Shown here piece after piece: positions 36,580-45,864 of a stretch of DNA of 64,000 nt. The stretch spans positions 930,001 to 994,000 of the forward strand of contig NZ_CP006644.1 of assembly GCF_000512205.2 (NCBI RefSeq). The letters are read 5' to 3'. The notes under the pieces were generated by a model, which saw nothing but the letters and a program-made list of their open reading frames with translations, was not told the DNA's origin and searched no databases. Both the position numbers and the translations under genes were made by a program. This DNA comes from Sphingomonas sanxanigenens DSM 19645 = NX02. Lineage in GTDB: Bacteria; Pseudomonadota; Alphaproteobacteria; Sphingomonadales; Sphingomonadaceae. The first letter of the stretch is position 1; each line of letters starts with the position of its first letter.

Positions 36580-36593
36580 ATAAGTAGACTTAT
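36580..36593. promoter_or_regulatory. Palindrome before the PadR-family gene
   Basis: ATAAGT-AG-ACTTAT is a perfect 14-bp inverted repeat ending 6 bp before the PadR ATG. It overlaps or follows a possible -10 TATATA (36577-36582). It is a good candidate for PadR autoregulation. Confidence 0.5.
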
Positions 36594-36598
36594 TGCGC

Positions 36599-36913
36599 AT
36601 GACCCGAAGCCGATCTCCTTCGCCCGCGACGCGGACATTGCTTGCACTGCTTGTGGAGGCGGGGGAGGGCTGGTCGCACGGTTATGACCTCGCGCGCCTG
36701 TCCGGCGTCAAATCGGGCACGCTCTATCCGATCCTGATCCGGCTGGAGGCGCAGGGCCATCTCGAGGCGCAGTGGATGCCGCCCGCGGAGCCGGGGCGGC
36801 CGGCGCGGCATGCCTATCGGTTGACGCCGGCCGGCCGCCGGTTCGCGCTCCAGAACCCGGTTGCGTCGCCGCAGCGCGGCCATGCCCCGCTTTCGGGAAC
36901 CCCCGCCCGATGA
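36599..36913 (+). CDS. PadR-family transcriptional regulator
   Basis: 104 residues from the ATG at 36599; a TTG two codons earlier is also in frame. The PadR winged helix is visible: LLALLVEAGEGWSHGYDLARLSG, then KSGTLYPILIRLEAQGHL and the PGRPARHAYRLTPAGRR wing. PadR proteins usually repress a neighbouring membrane or efflux gene in response to a ligand. The downstream membrane-protein start overlaps this stop by 4 bp, so the two are a functional pair. Confidence 0.9.
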   Translation: MTRSRSPSPATRTLLALLVEAGEGWSHGYDLARLSGVKSGTLYPILIRLEAQGHLEAQWMPPAEPGRPARHAYRLTPAGRRFALQNPVASPQRGHAPLSGTPAR

Positions 36914-38025
36914 CTGCGTGCTTGCGCCTGCTCGCCGTCGCCATGGTCCGTCTTGCCGCGCGCCTGCTGCCGGGTGAGATGCGCGAATGGGGGCAGGCGA
37001 TGCGCCATGAGGTGGCGGCGATCGGCGATGGCGGGGCGGCACTGCGCTTCGCATTCGGGTGCCTGGGCTTCGCATCCGGCCGCGCCATCCTGGCGGGTGC
37101 CGGCGCGCGCCCGCGCCGGACGGCGGCGGTCTGCGCAGTCGTCGCCACCGCATCGGGGCTGGCCTATCTCGCGATCGCCGGCGCGCCGTTGCGCTACATC
37201 CAGATGAACCTCGCGGCGCTGATCGTCGGGCTGGCGGTCGCCGCGGTGTTGGCCCCACGGCTGCGGGCGATGGCCGGCGCGGCGGGGGCGGCGCTGCTCC
37301 TGCTTCTCGCACTGCCGCTTGGCGTGAGCGTGAACGGCGCAACCCGCTGGCTGGCGCTGGGCGGGGTGATCGTCCAGCCCAGCCTGATGCTGGTGCCGCT
37401 GGCCACGCTCGGCTTCGCGCGAGAGCGCAACGGCGTGACGGCCGCGGCGATGATCGTGCTTGCCGGCGTGCTTGCCGCGCAGCCCGACCGGGCGATGGCG
37501 GGCGCGCTCGCGGCGGCGATGCTGGTGATGGCGCTGCGCCGGTTCGGGGCGTGGAGCGCAGCGGCGCTCGCCGCGGCGGCGGCGGCCTTTCTGGTGACGA
37601 TGCTGCGGCCCGATACCCAGCCGGCCATGCCCTATGTCGACCGGATCATCGGGTCATCCTTCGCGGTCCACCCGCTGGCGGGGGTGGCGGTGATCGGCGG
37701 ACTGGCGGTGATGCTGCTGCCGGCCGTGCTCGGCTGGCGCGCCGGCCCGCGCGACCGCGATCTGCACGTGGTGTTCGGCGCGGTGTGGATCGCGATCATC
37801 CTGGCGGCGGCGCTGGGCGATTATCCGACGCCGCTCGTCGGCTATGGCGGCAGCGCGATCATCGGCTACGCGCTGTCGCTGGCGGGGTTGCCGGGCAAGC
37901 GCGCGCGCGGCGGCGTCGCGGCAAGCGATCTTCCTCCCCGGCGGCCGGCGTCGGAAAGCGGGACCGCTGCCGAACGGCGGTGGTGGCAGGGCCGGCGCCG
38001 AACCGTTCCGATCACGCCATGCTAG
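36910..38025 (+). CDS. Membrane protein with SEDS (FtsW/RodA)-like motifs
   Basis: 371 residues, translationally coupled to the PadR gene. After a soluble N-terminus (about 1-50) there are about eight membrane helices. Two motifs look like FtsW/RodA: NGATRWLALGGVIVQPS (142-158), compare SVNGASRW...QP in FtsW, and PTPLVGYGGSAIIGY (306-320), compare FPLVSYGGSS. An Asp (D244, YVDRII) lies roughly where SEDS proteins keep a catalytic Asp, but the surrounding motif differs. The last 40 residues read into an extragenic repeat. It may be a divergent SEDS-like relative rather than a glycan polymerase. Confidence 0.6.
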   Translation: MTACLRLLAVAMVRLAARLLPGEMREWGQAMRHEVAAIGDGGAALRFAFGCLGFASGRAILAGAGARPRRTAAVCAVVATASGLAYLAIAGAPLRYIQMNLAALIVGLAVAAVLAPRLRAMAGAAGAALLLLLALPLGVSVNGATRWLALGGVIVQPSLMLVPLATLGFARERNGVTAAAMIVLAGVLAAQPDRAMAGALAAAMLVMALRRFGAWSAAALAAAAAAFLVTMLRPDTQPAMPYVDRIIGSSFAVHPLAGVAVIGGLAVMLLPAVLGWRAGPRDRDLHVVFGAVWIAIILAAALGDYPTPLVGYGGSAIIGYALSLAGLPGKRARGGVAASDLPPRRPASESGTAAERRWWQGRRRTVPITPC

Positions 38026-38110
38026 CGGAGCGTTGGCCGGGGCGGCTCCGCGCCTCCCGTTGATCGCGCGCTCCCGTCGCTCGGCGGGGAGGCGGTTGCC
38101 CCCCCCAAGA
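37929..38110. repeat. Degenerate extragenic repeat
   Basis: CTTCCTCCCCGG, GGTGGTGGCAGGGCCGGCG and GGCGGGGAGGCG echo the window's palindromic repeat family, but with many changes. It overlaps the 3' end of the membrane-protein gene and fills most of the gap before the EAL gene. Confidence 0.45.
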
Positions 38111-38196
38111 TTAGGTCCAATGCCGGCCCATCCGCGGCTGCGCAGCACCGGCTTGCCCTTGCGCAGCCGCGCCCACCGGGCCCAAGGTGCGGCTGC

Positions 38197-39777
38197 ATGC
38201 GCAGAAGAAAGATCCTGTTCGTCGCGACAGTCCTGGCGGTCTGCGCCGGCATTGCGCCTCTCGTCGTTGCGGCGCATGTGGCGGAGACGCGTGCGCTGCG
38301 GGCCGAACAGGATTCTCTGGCCGCCAACGCCCGCCGGGCGATGCGCGGCGCGAACCTGAATCTCCAGCAGGCGGAACAGGGGCTGCGCGCGATCGAGAAG
38401 GAGCGCTGGCAGGGGTGCTCGCCGGGGCATATCGCCCGCATGCGCCAACTCGCGGTCGACAATCCGGTGATCGACGAGGTCGGCTATTATCGGAACGGCC
38501 GGCTCGTCTGTACGAGCTGGGGCACGGTGGAGACGCTGGTCCTCTATGGCACGCCCGATCAGATACGCCCCGGCGGCTTCGCGCTCTTCGCCAGCGTGAA
38601 ACCGCAGGTCAGCGGCGCCGGGGCGGTGGCGGTGCTGAGCCATCGCAGTCACAATGTACTGATCGCGCGCGAGCGGCTGGTGGATGTGCTGACCAATCGG
38701 CCGATCACGCTGGGCATCGCCACCAAGGAGGGGCGCCTGATCGCCGCGGCCGGTGCGGTCGATGCCGGGATCTTCCACCAGATCGTGACGGGCGTGACCG
38801 AGGGAGCGGACGACAACCGCCTGTTCGTCGCGGTGCACGACAACCAGCTGGTCGCGTTCGCTATCGCAGATCGCGCGTCTTTCCTGGGGCGGATCGATCA
38901 GGAGCGCCTGGCGCTGCTGCCCATCGCGCTGCTGGTGTCCATGATGCTGATCGGGCTGATCGCCTGGGCGGCGCGGCTCCGGCTTTCACCCGATCACGCG
39001 CTGGCAGTCGCGATCCGCAAGCGCGAGTTGGTCGCCCATTACCAGCCGATCATGGACCTGGCGAGCGGCCGGTGCGTGGGAGCCGAGGCGCTGATCCGCT
39101 GGCCCCTCCGGGATGGCGCGCACGCGATGCCCGACCTGTTCATCCCGCTGGCGGAAAAGACGGGGCTGATCGCGGCGCTGACCGACCTGATGATCGAGCG
39201 GGTGGTCGAGGATCTGTCGCCGATGCTCAACGCCGACCGCTCGGTGCATGTCGGGATCAACATCGCCGCGGAGGATTTCGACAGCGGGCGCTTCCTGCCG
39301 GTGCTCGCGCAGGCGCTGGAGCGCTCGGGGATCCAGCCCGCGCAGATCTGGATCGAGGCGGTGGAGCGCGGCTTCATCAACACCCCGGCCGCGCGGCGCA
39401 CGGTGGAGACGGCGCGCGCCGCAGGCCACCTCGTCGCGATCGACGATTTCGGCACGGGCTATTCCAACCTGTCGCTGCTGGAGGCGCTGCCGCTGGACGG
39501 GCTGAAGATCGACAAGTCGTTCATCGACGCGATCGGCCGCAATGCCGCGACCAGCGTGGTCACGCCGCACATCATCGAAATGGCGCACAGCCTGGGCATC
39601 ACCATCGTCGCCGAAGGGGTGGAGACCGAGGCGCAGGCGACCTATCTGCGCGACGCCGGCGTGCAGTTCGCGCAGGGCTGGCTCTATTCGCCTGCACTGC
39701 CCGCCGATGCCTTCATGTCCTTCCATCACCAGTGCAACGGCGGCGTGCCGCCGAGCACGCTGCGGTCGGTGGCCTGA
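38197..39777 (+). CDS. Cyclic-di-GMP phosphodiesterase, CSS-motif plus EAL
   Basis: 526 residues. A membrane helix (about 8-25), a periplasmic CSS domain with C74 (CSP) and C105 (CTS), a second membrane helix (about 240-258) and a cytoplasmic EAL domain (about 270-520). The EAL motif is at 297-299 and the DDFGTGYSNL motif of active enzymes is present, so hydrolysis of cyclic-di-GMP to pGpG is likely. CSS-EAL proteins respond to periplasmic thiol-disulfide state through DsbA/DsbB. Confidence 0.92.
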   Translation: MRRRKILFVATVLAVCAGIAPLVVAAHVAETRALRAEQDSLAANARRAMRGANLNLQQAEQGLRAIEKERWQGCSPGHIARMRQLAVDNPVIDEVGYYRNGRLVCTSWGTVETLVLYGTPDQIRPGGFALFASVKPQVSGAGAVAVLSHRSHNVLIARERLVDVLTNRPITLGIATKEGRLIAAAGAVDAGIFHQIVTGVTEGADDNRLFVAVHDNQLVAFAIADRASFLGRIDQERLALLPIALLVSMMLIGLIAWAARLRLSPDHALAVAIRKRELVAHYQPIMDLASGRCVGAEALIRWPLRDGAHAMPDLFIPLAEKTGLIAALTDLMIERVVEDLSPMLNADRSVHVGINIAAEDFDSGRFLPVLAQALERSGIQPAQIWIEAVERGFINTPAARRTVETARAAGHLVAIDDFGTGYSNLSLLEALPLDGLKIDKSFIDAIGRNAATSVVTPHIIEMAHSLGITIVAEGVETEAQATYLRDAGVQFAQGWLYSPALPADAFMSFHHQCNGGVPPSTLRSVA

Positions 39778-39847
39778 TCATCGCGCGCCTCTGGCAATAC
39801 GGGGGTGGCGTACATAGATCAGTGGCCAGCTGAAACGGAGTTCGCCG

Positions 39848-40852
39848 ATGGCCGCCTTCTCGATCCTCGATCTCGTCCGCGTTACCCAGGAAACCGACGC
39901 GCGCGGGGCGCTCGACAATGCCCGCGACCTTGCGGCGCATGCCGAGAATTGGGGCTATACGCGCTTCTGGGTGGCCGAGCATCACAACATGCCCGGCATC
40001 GCCAGCGCGGCGACATCGGTGGTGCTGGCGCATATCGCGGCGGGCAGCAGCCGGATCCGCATCGGTGCCGGCGGCATCATGCTGCCCAACCATGCGCCGA
40101 TCGTCATCGCCGAACAGTTCGGCACGCTCGAACGACTCTATCCCGGCCGGATCGACCTCGGGCTGGGCCGCGCCCCCGGCACCGACCAGGTGACGGTGCG
40201 GGCGCTGCGCCGCACATTGTCCGGCACCGACACCTTCCCGCAGGACGTGCGCGAACTTCAGGCCTATTTCGCGGATCTGGACCCCGGCCAGCGCGTGCAG
40301 GCGGTGCCCGCGGCGGGCACGCATGTGCCGCTGTGGATCCTCGGCTCCTCCACCTATGGCGCGCAGCTCGCCGCGGCCTATGGCCTGCCCTATGGCTTCG
40401 CCTCGCACTTCGCGCCGGACCTGCTGATGGAGGCGCTGTCGATCTATCGCCGCCGCTTCGAGCCCTCCGAACAGCTTGCGAGCCCTTATGCGATGGTGGG
40501 CGTCAACGTGATCGCCGCGGAGACCGACGCGGAGGCGAAGCGCCTCGCGACGACGCAGCAGATGTCGTTCGCGGACCTGTTCCGCGGGGCGCGCGGGCTC
40601 AGCAAGCCGCCGATCGACGATATCGAAACCTACTGGTCCCCCGCCGAACGCGCGCAGGCGCGGCAGATGCTGGCACGCACCGTGGTCGGCTCGCGCCAGA
40701 CCGTGCGCGACGGCCTCGCGCGGCTGATCGAGGAAACGGGTGCGGACGAGCTGATGATCGTTTCCGACGTGTACGACCATCAGCAGCGGCTGCGCTCGTT
40801 CGAGATCATCGGCGAGGCTGCGGCGGACCTGCGGACCGCGGTGGCGGCGTAG
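39848..40852 (+). CDS. Luciferase-like flavin-dependent oxidoreductase
   Basis: 334 residues with ACGGAG upstream of the ATG. The bacterial-luciferase TIM-barrel family is shown by [25 protein letters not shown], the [17 protein letters not shown] strand and [19 protein letters not shown]. It resembles the YhbW group, monooxygenases using reduced FMN. Substrate unknown. Confidence 0.88.
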   Translation: MAAFSILDLVRVTQETDARGALDNARDLAAHAENWGYTRFWVAEHHNMPGIASAATSVVLAHIAAGSSRIRIGAGGIMLPNHAPIVIAEQFGTLERLYPGRIDLGLGRAPGTDQVTVRALRRTLSGTDTFPQDVRELQAYFADLDPGQRVQAVPAAGTHVPLWILGSSTYGAQLAAAYGLPYGFASHFAPDLLMEALSIYRRRFEPSEQLASPYAMVGVNVIAAETDAEAKRLATTQQMSFADLFRGARGLSKPPIDDIETYWSPAERAQARQMLARTVVGSRQTVRDGLARLIEETGADELMIVSDVYDHQQRLRSFEIIGEAAADLRTAVAA

Positions 40853-41214
40853 GACAGCGGTGGCGTTGGAGGAAACAAGCCCCTCCCTTTTAGGGGCTAT
40901 CGGATTCACACACTGCAGGACGAGCGCGCAGATATGTCCTCCCCGGAACGGGGAGGGGGCGAGATGGGGTCGATCGTGCCCCCGGCACGATCTTGGATTG
41001 CCGGGGGCAATCCAACCCCACTCGCGCGCGCCAGCGCGTGGTGGAGGGGCCGGCGCCGAAGCATTTGATCTCTCTACGGCACGAGCGAGCAGGTCCGAGC
41101 CAGCCCCTCCACCACCGGCTTCGCCGGCGGTCCCCCTCCCCGAGCAGAGCTCGGGGAGGAACATTCGGCCCTCCGCCCTGATGTGTGAATGCCATAGCCT
41201 CTGAAGAGGAGGGG
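40853..41214. repeat. Composite extragenic repeat block
   Basis: No gene in this 362-bp gap. A left unit has TCCTCCCC/GGGGAGG (40937-40957). Inside are two perfect hairpins: GATCGTGCC/GGCACGATC (40972-40992) and TTGGATTGCC/GGCAATCCAA (40993-41015). A right unit at 41103-41160 repeats the CCACCGGC...GCCGGCGG and CCCCGAGC/GCTCGGGG pattern of the 33.2-kb and 50.0-kb copies. Confidence 0.8.
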
Positions 41215-42123
41215 CTAAACGGTGCCCATCAACCGCTCCGCCAGATAATCCACGAACACGCGGACCCGCGCCGGGATCGTCGCGCCGCCGACGAACAGCG
41301 CGTGGAACGGTTCATGGTCGCCGGGATTATAGTCGTCCAGCAGCGTCACCAGCCGGCCCGCCGCCAGGTCCGCCTGGATATGGAAGCTGCCGACACGGGC
41401 GATGCCAACGCCGTCGCGGGCGAGCTGGACGACGGTATCGCCATTGTTGGCCTCGACATTGCCGGTGACCATCAGCTCGAAATCGCGGCCGTCGCGGCGA
41501 AACGGCCAGCCGGGGCGGGTACGGCGGAAATTGAAGCCGAGGCAGTTGTGGCCCCGCAGCAGATCCTCCGGCTGCCTCGGCGTGCCGTGGCGGGCGAGAT
41601 AGGCGGGGGAGGCGATGATGCTGCGCATGCTGCCGCCCAGCCGCCGCGCCATCAGCCCGCTGTCCGCCAGCGGCCCCACCCGGATGGCGACGTCGGCGCG
41701 GCCCTCGGTCAGGTCGATCACGGTGTCGCTGAGGCTGATGTCGACGAGGATTTCGGGGTAGCGCGCGAGGAAGTCGCTGAGCAGCGGCACGATCACCAGC
41801 TGTCCATAGGTGAAGGCGACGCTGACCCTGAGCCGCCCGCGCGGTGAGGCCTGCTCGGCGATCGCCTGCTCGGTCTCGTCGATGTCGCGCAAGATGCGCA
41901 GCGCGGCGCGGTGGTAGGTCTCGCCCTCCGGCGTCAGGCTGATCGTCCGCGTGGTGCGGATCATCAGGCGGATGCCGAGCCGCGCCTCCAGCCGGGCGAT
42001 CGCCCGGCTGACGCCCGACGGCGTCAGCTTCAGCTCGCGCGCCGCTGCCGAGAAGCTGCCGGTGCGCGCGACGCGCACGAAGATGTCCATCTCGCCCGGC
42101 CGGTCGCCGCCTTGTCCGATCAT
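41215..42123 (-). CDS. LysR-family transcriptional regulator
   Basis: 302 residues; MDIF at 42090 is an alternative start. The N-terminal helix-turn-helix is FVRVARTGSFSAAARELKLTPSGVSRAIARLEARLG. The rest is the LysR substrate-binding domain (about 95-300) with VSVAFTYGQLVIVPLLSDFLARYPEI. It is divergent from an SDR gene and MFS transporter, which it probably controls with an unknown inducer. Confidence 0.93.
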   Translation of the reverse strand: MIGQGGDRPGEMDIFVRVARTGSFSAAARELKLTPSGVSRAIARLEARLGIRLMIRTTRTISLTPEGETYHRAALRILRDIDETEQAIAEQASPRGRLRVSVAFTYGQLVIVPLLSDFLARYPEILVDISLSDTVIDLTEGRADVAIRVGPLADSGLMARRLGGSMRSIIASPAYLARHGTPRQPEDLLRGHNCLGFNFRRTRPGWPFRRDGRDFELMVTGNVEANNGDTVVQLARDGVGIARVGSFHIQADLAAGRLVTLLDDYNPGDHEPFHALFVGGATIPARVRVFVDYLAERLMGTV

Positions 42124-42217
42124 CTGTGCCTTCCAGTCAAAGATGCTTCGCGACCTCCGCCTCTAATCCGCGCGCGCCGTCCGGTCCATCTATGCGCCAG
42201 TTCGAATGGAGGCAGGA

Positions 42218-43117
42218 ATGAAGGTTTTCGTGACGGGCGCCAGCGGCTTCATCGGCGGCGCCGTGGCCACCCGGCTGGTGCAGGCGGGGCACGAGGTGCG
42301 CGGGCTGGTGCGGTCCGCGGCCAAGGCGGATGCGGTGCGCGCCTTCGGTATCGCGCCGGTGTCGGGCACGCTCGACGATCATGCGCTGCTGGCGCGCGAG
42401 GCGGCGGCGGCGGACGCGGTGATCAACGCCGCGAGCAGCGACGATCGCGGTGCCGCGGACGCGCTGATCGGCGCGCTGGCGGGCAGCGGCAAGGTGCTGA
42501 TCCATACCAGCGGCACCAGCATCGTCGGCGACGAGGCGATGGGCGAACCCTCCGACGCGGTGTTCGACGAAGCCGCGCCGCTCGCGCCCGAGCCCGACAA
42601 GGTCGCGCGCGTCGCGCTTGACCGCGCGGTGCGCGATGCGCCCGGAATCCGCTCGATCGTGCTGTGCAACAGCCTGATCTACGGCGACCCGATCGGCCCC
42701 GACGCGGCGAGCGTGCAACTGCCCCGGCTGATCGCGCAAGCGCGCGAGACCGGCGTCGCGCGGCATATCGGCCGCGGGCTCAACCGCTGGTCGACCGTCC
42801 ACATCGCCGACGTGGCGGACCTTTATCTGCTCGCGCTGGAAAAGGCGCCCGCGGGCACCTTCGCCTATGTCGAGAGCGGCGAATCCGCGTTCCGGGACAT
42901 GGTGCAGGCGATCGGCGAGACGCTGGGGCTGGGCGATGCGCAGCCGATGGACGGCGAGGCGGCGGTGGCGCGCTGGGGCCGCGAGATGGCGGTGTTCGGG
43001 CTTGGGTCCAACAGCCGCGTGCGCGGGCACCGCGCGCGGGCGCTCGGCTGGGCGCCGAAGCACGACTCCGCCGAGGCGTGGATCCGCGCAGCGCTGGCGC
43101 CGGCGGGCGCGGCATGA
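42218..43117 (+). CDS. NAD(P)-dependent epimerase/dehydratase-like SDR
   Basis: 299 residues from the ATG at 42218 with GGAGGCAGGA upstream (an ATG at 42206 is four codons earlier). The Rossmann motif TGASGFIGGAVA starts at about residue 7. No clear YxxxK is seen; the region reads ...NSLIYGD..., so it is an extended/atypical SDR. It stops in the MFS start (ATGA overlap). Substrate unknown. Confidence 0.83.
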   Translation: MKVFVTGASGFIGGAVATRLVQAGHEVRGLVRSAAKADAVRAFGIAPVSGTLDDHALLAREAAAADAVINAASSDDRGAADALIGALAGSGKVLIHTSGTSIVGDEAMGEPSDAVFDEAAPLAPEPDKVARVALDRAVRDAPGIRSIVLCNSLIYGDPIGPDAASVQLPRLIAQARETGVARHIGRGLNRWSTVHIADVADLYLLALEKAPAGTFAYVESGESAFRDMVQAIGETLGLGDAQPMDGEAAVARWGREMAVFGLGSNSRVRGHRARALGWAPKHDSAEAWIRAALAPAGAA

Positions 43118-44289
43118 AATCCAACCCCGCGATCGTCGCGCTGTCGTTCGGCGCCTTCGGCATCGGCGTGACCGAGTTCGCGCCGATGGGGATGCTGCCG
43201 GGGATGGCGGCGGACCTCGGCGTTTCCATTCCGGTCGCGGGGTTGCTGGTCAGCGGCTATGCGGCGGGCGTGATGCTCGGCGCACCGTTCATGACGCTGG
43301 GCACCACGCGGATGCCGCGCAAGACGCTGCTGATCGCGCTGATGGGCATCTTCACGATCGGCAACCTGCTGTCGGCGCTGGCGGGCAGCTATGGCCTGCT
43401 GCTGTTCGCGCGGGTGGTGACGTCGCTCGCCCATGGCGCCTTCTTCGGCGTCGGTTCGATCGTCGCGGCGAGCGTGGTCGCGCCCGATCGGCGCGCGGGG
43501 GCGGTCGCGGCGATGTTCATGGGGCTCACCATCGCCAATGTGCTCGGCGTGCCGGCGGCGGCATGGGTGGGCGAGGCGGTCGGCTGGCGGGCGGTGTTCT
43601 TCGCGATCGCGGCGGTGGGCGTGCTGGTGATGCTGGCGCTGGCGAAGGCGCTGCCGCAGGTGGCGGGCGCTGGCGAGATCGACGTGCGGCGGGAACTGCG
43701 CGTGATGGCGGATCGCCGGGTGCTGACCGCGCTCGGCGTCACCATGCTGCAATCCGGCGCGATGTTCACCGTCTTCACCTATATCGCGCCGATCCTGCGC
43801 GATGCGACGCACGCCTCCACCGCGTTCGTCAGCGCGATGCTGGTGGTGTTCGGCCTGGGGCTGACTTTGGGCAACTGGCTGGGCGGGCGTGCCGCGGACA
43901 AATCGGTGCGACGCACGACCATCGTCGGGCTGGTGAGTCTCGCCGTGCTGCTGCTGGCGTTCGCGGTGACGATGCACTGGCCGGTGCCCGCAGCGATCTC
44001 GATCTTCCTGTGGGGTGTGGCCACCTTCGCGCTGATCCCGCCGCTGCAGCTCAGCGTGATGCAGGCGGCGGGCGATGCCCCCAACCTCGCGTCTTCCACC
44101 AACATCGGCGCGTTCAACCTGGGCAATGCGCTGGGTGCCGCGGTGGGTGGCGCGGTGATCGGTGCGGGGCTCGGCTATCCGGCGGTGGCGGTGGCGGGCG
44201 CGGGGATGGCGATCGCCTCGCTGCTGCTGCTGCTGGGCATGACGGCGGCCGACGCCGGCTCGCAACGCGCGGTGGCGCGGCCGTGCTGA
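43114..44289 (+). CDS. Major facilitator superfamily transporter
   Basis: 391 residues with 12 predicted membrane helices. TEFAPMGMLPGMAADLGVS matches the sugar-efflux/AraJ-like (DHA1) group. The ARVVTSLAHGAFFGVGSIVA segment carries the conserved family Gly pattern, and R-rich loops follow. It is coupled to the SDR gene upstream and is probably a small-molecule exporter under the divergent LysR regulator. Confidence 0.9.
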   Translation: MKSNPAIVALSFGAFGIGVTEFAPMGMLPGMAADLGVSIPVAGLLVSGYAAGVMLGAPFMTLGTTRMPRKTLLIALMGIFTIGNLLSALAGSYGLLLFARVVTSLAHGAFFGVGSIVAASVVAPDRRAGAVAAMFMGLTIANVLGVPAAAWVGEAVGWRAVFFAIAAVGVLVMLALAKALPQVAGAGEIDVRRELRVMADRRVLTALGVTMLQSGAMFTVFTYIAPILRDATHASTAFVSAMLVVFGLGLTLGNWLGGRAADKSVRRTTIVGLVSLAVLLLAFAVTMHWPVPAAISIFLWGVATFALIPPLQLSVMQAAGDAPNLASSTNIGAFNLGNALGAAVGGAVIGAGLGYPAVAVAGAGMAIASLLLLLGMTAADAGSQRAVARPC

Positions 44290-44330
44290 TGCGCTAAAGG
44301 GGCGGCAGGATCGATCGCAGGACGTGCACC

Positions 44331-44993
44331 ATGGCTTCGCTACCGCCTCATCTGCTGGAACTGGAAGAGCTGCTGCTGCAGTTTCCCGAGGACTCGGAGG
44401 CGTTGCTGCTGAGCGGCGTCGACGGGCTGCTCGCGGCGGTGGCGCTCAGCCCCGATCCGATCCCGCCCGAAGACTGGATGGGGCTCGTCGCGGACGATGT
44501 CGATCCCGCGACGTCGTTCGACGATGCCGAACTGGCCCGCATCCAGGAACTGTTCGTCCGCCACGCCGCCGATGTCCGCGCCGCGATCGCGCGCGATCTG
44601 TTCGAGCCGATCTACGCGATCGACAGCGACGAGGCCGTCCTGTGGGAAGCCTGGATGGATGGCTTCCACCGCGGCCTGTCGGCGCGCGGCGAGGCATGGG
44701 AAGCGCTTGCCCATGACGACGATCCCGACGTCGCGGTGATGTTCGGCGATCTCGGACAGTTGGTGATGGTGGCGATCGACCCCGACTATAAGGATTATGA
44801 TCCCGAACTGATCGACGAGGCGGAGGCCATCATCCCCGAACTGGTCGCCGGCCTGCACGCGCTGCGCGTCGACCGTATCGGCCCGCTGCTGCCGCGCGGC
44901 GAACCGGTGCGCAGCAGCAAGGTCGGGCGCAATGACGTCTGCCCGTGCGGATCGGGGAAGAAGTACAAGAAATGCTGTGGAGCGGCGGCTTAG
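44331..44993 (+). CDS. UPF0149/YecA-family protein with C-terminal SEC-C zinc motif
   Basis: 220 residues. The N-terminal part (about 20-190) has the UPF0149 (YgfB/YecA) helical character, with [21 protein letters not shown] and [11 protein letters not shown]. The tail has the SEC-C zinc-binding motif [15 protein letters not shown] (about 201-215), also found in SecA. YecA proteins bind ribosomes and exported chains in E. coli; a similar role here is possible. Confidence 0.9.
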   Translation: MASLPPHLLELEELLLQFPEDSEALLLSGVDGLLAAVALSPDPIPPEDWMGLVADDVDPATSFDDAELARIQELFVRHAADVRAAIARDLFEPIYAIDSDEAVLWEAWMDGFHRGLSARGEAWEALAHDDDPDVAVMFGDLGQLVMVAIDPDYKDYDPELIDEAEAIIPELVAGLHALRVDRIGPLLPRGEPVRSSKVGRNDVCPCGSGKKYKKCCGAAA

Positions 44994-45048
44994 GGAAGCC
45001 GTGTCTTGCGCGTGGTTCGTCGCGCGGGGCGTCGGGGGACGGGGTAGC

Positions 45049-45864
45049 CTAGACCAGCTCCTCGGCGACGGCCTGATGGACGGTCCGCACCGTCGGCTGG
45101 AAGCCGAGGCCGCGGGCCAGCGCCGCGTCGATATGGAGATGCCAGGGATTCTCCATGGCTGCGGATGACGACGCCATGGTGCCGCCGGCGAGGCGGACGA
45201 GTTCGTAGATCGTGGTCGGCGCCTCGTCGGCGATGTTGACGGTACGGCGGTCGAAGCGACCGGCCAGCGCCATGTCCACCGCGGCGGCGATGTCGCGGTG
45301 GTGGACCGTGCTCATCCGCTGCGCGGGGTGGAAGGCGAAGGCATCGAGATGCGCGGGCAGCATCGCCAGATGGCCGTCGCCATCCCCATAGACGAACGGA
45401 AAACGCAGGATCGACCAGACGAGGCCGCTCGCGCGCAGCGCCTCTTCTGCGGCGACCTTGCTCGCCGGATAGGCGAGGTCGGGCGCGACGATGTCGGTCT
45501 CCCGCCCGGGATGCGGACTGGTCCGGTCATAGACATGCGCCGTGCTCGCCATGACGAAGCGTGCGGTCGGCGCATGCGCCTGCACGGCGGCGATCAGCGC
45601 CTTGGTCCCATCGCGGTTGCTCTTCCAGATCAGCGCGTCGTCGCTGGTGCGGAACACCGCGGCGAGATGGACGATCGCCGAAACGCCGCTGACGGCTTGC
45701 GCGAGCGATTCGGGATCGAGCAGATCGCCTTCGATGGCGGACACGCCTGCCGGCATCTGCCGGTCGCCGCGCACGAGCACGCGGCAGTCCCCCCGCGTCG
45801 CGGCGATGCGGGGCAGCAGCCGTTCGCCGACGAGGCCGGTGGCGCCGGTGATGAGAATGGTCAT
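45049..45864 (-). CDS. NAD(P)-dependent SDR, extended epimerase type
   Basis: 271 residues. Rossmann motif TGATGLVGERLL (about 6-17) and an active-site segment YPASKVAAEEAL with the YxxxK pair (about 130-134). It follows a MarR gene with a 4-bp overlap, so they are co-translated and the MarR protein likely controls it. The substrate is unknown. Confidence 0.87.
   Translation of the reverse strand: MTILITGATGLVGERLLPRIAATRGDCRVLVRGDRQMPAGVSAIEGDLLDPESLAQAVSGVSAIVHLAAVFRTSDDALIWKSNRDGTKALIAAVQAHAPTARFVMASTAHVYDRTSPHPGRETDIVAPDLAYPASKVAAEEALRASGLVWSILRFPFVYGDGDGHLAMLPAHLDAFAFHPAQRMSTVHHRDIAAAVDMALAGRFDRRTVNIADEAPTTIYELVRLAGGTMASSSAAMENPWHLHIDAALARGLGFQPTVRTVHQAVAEELV

Noticed and set aside
36564-36584. 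TTGACT with TATAAG as a PadR promoter
   Set aside because: The spacing is only 9 bp; TTGCAA with TATATA fits better.
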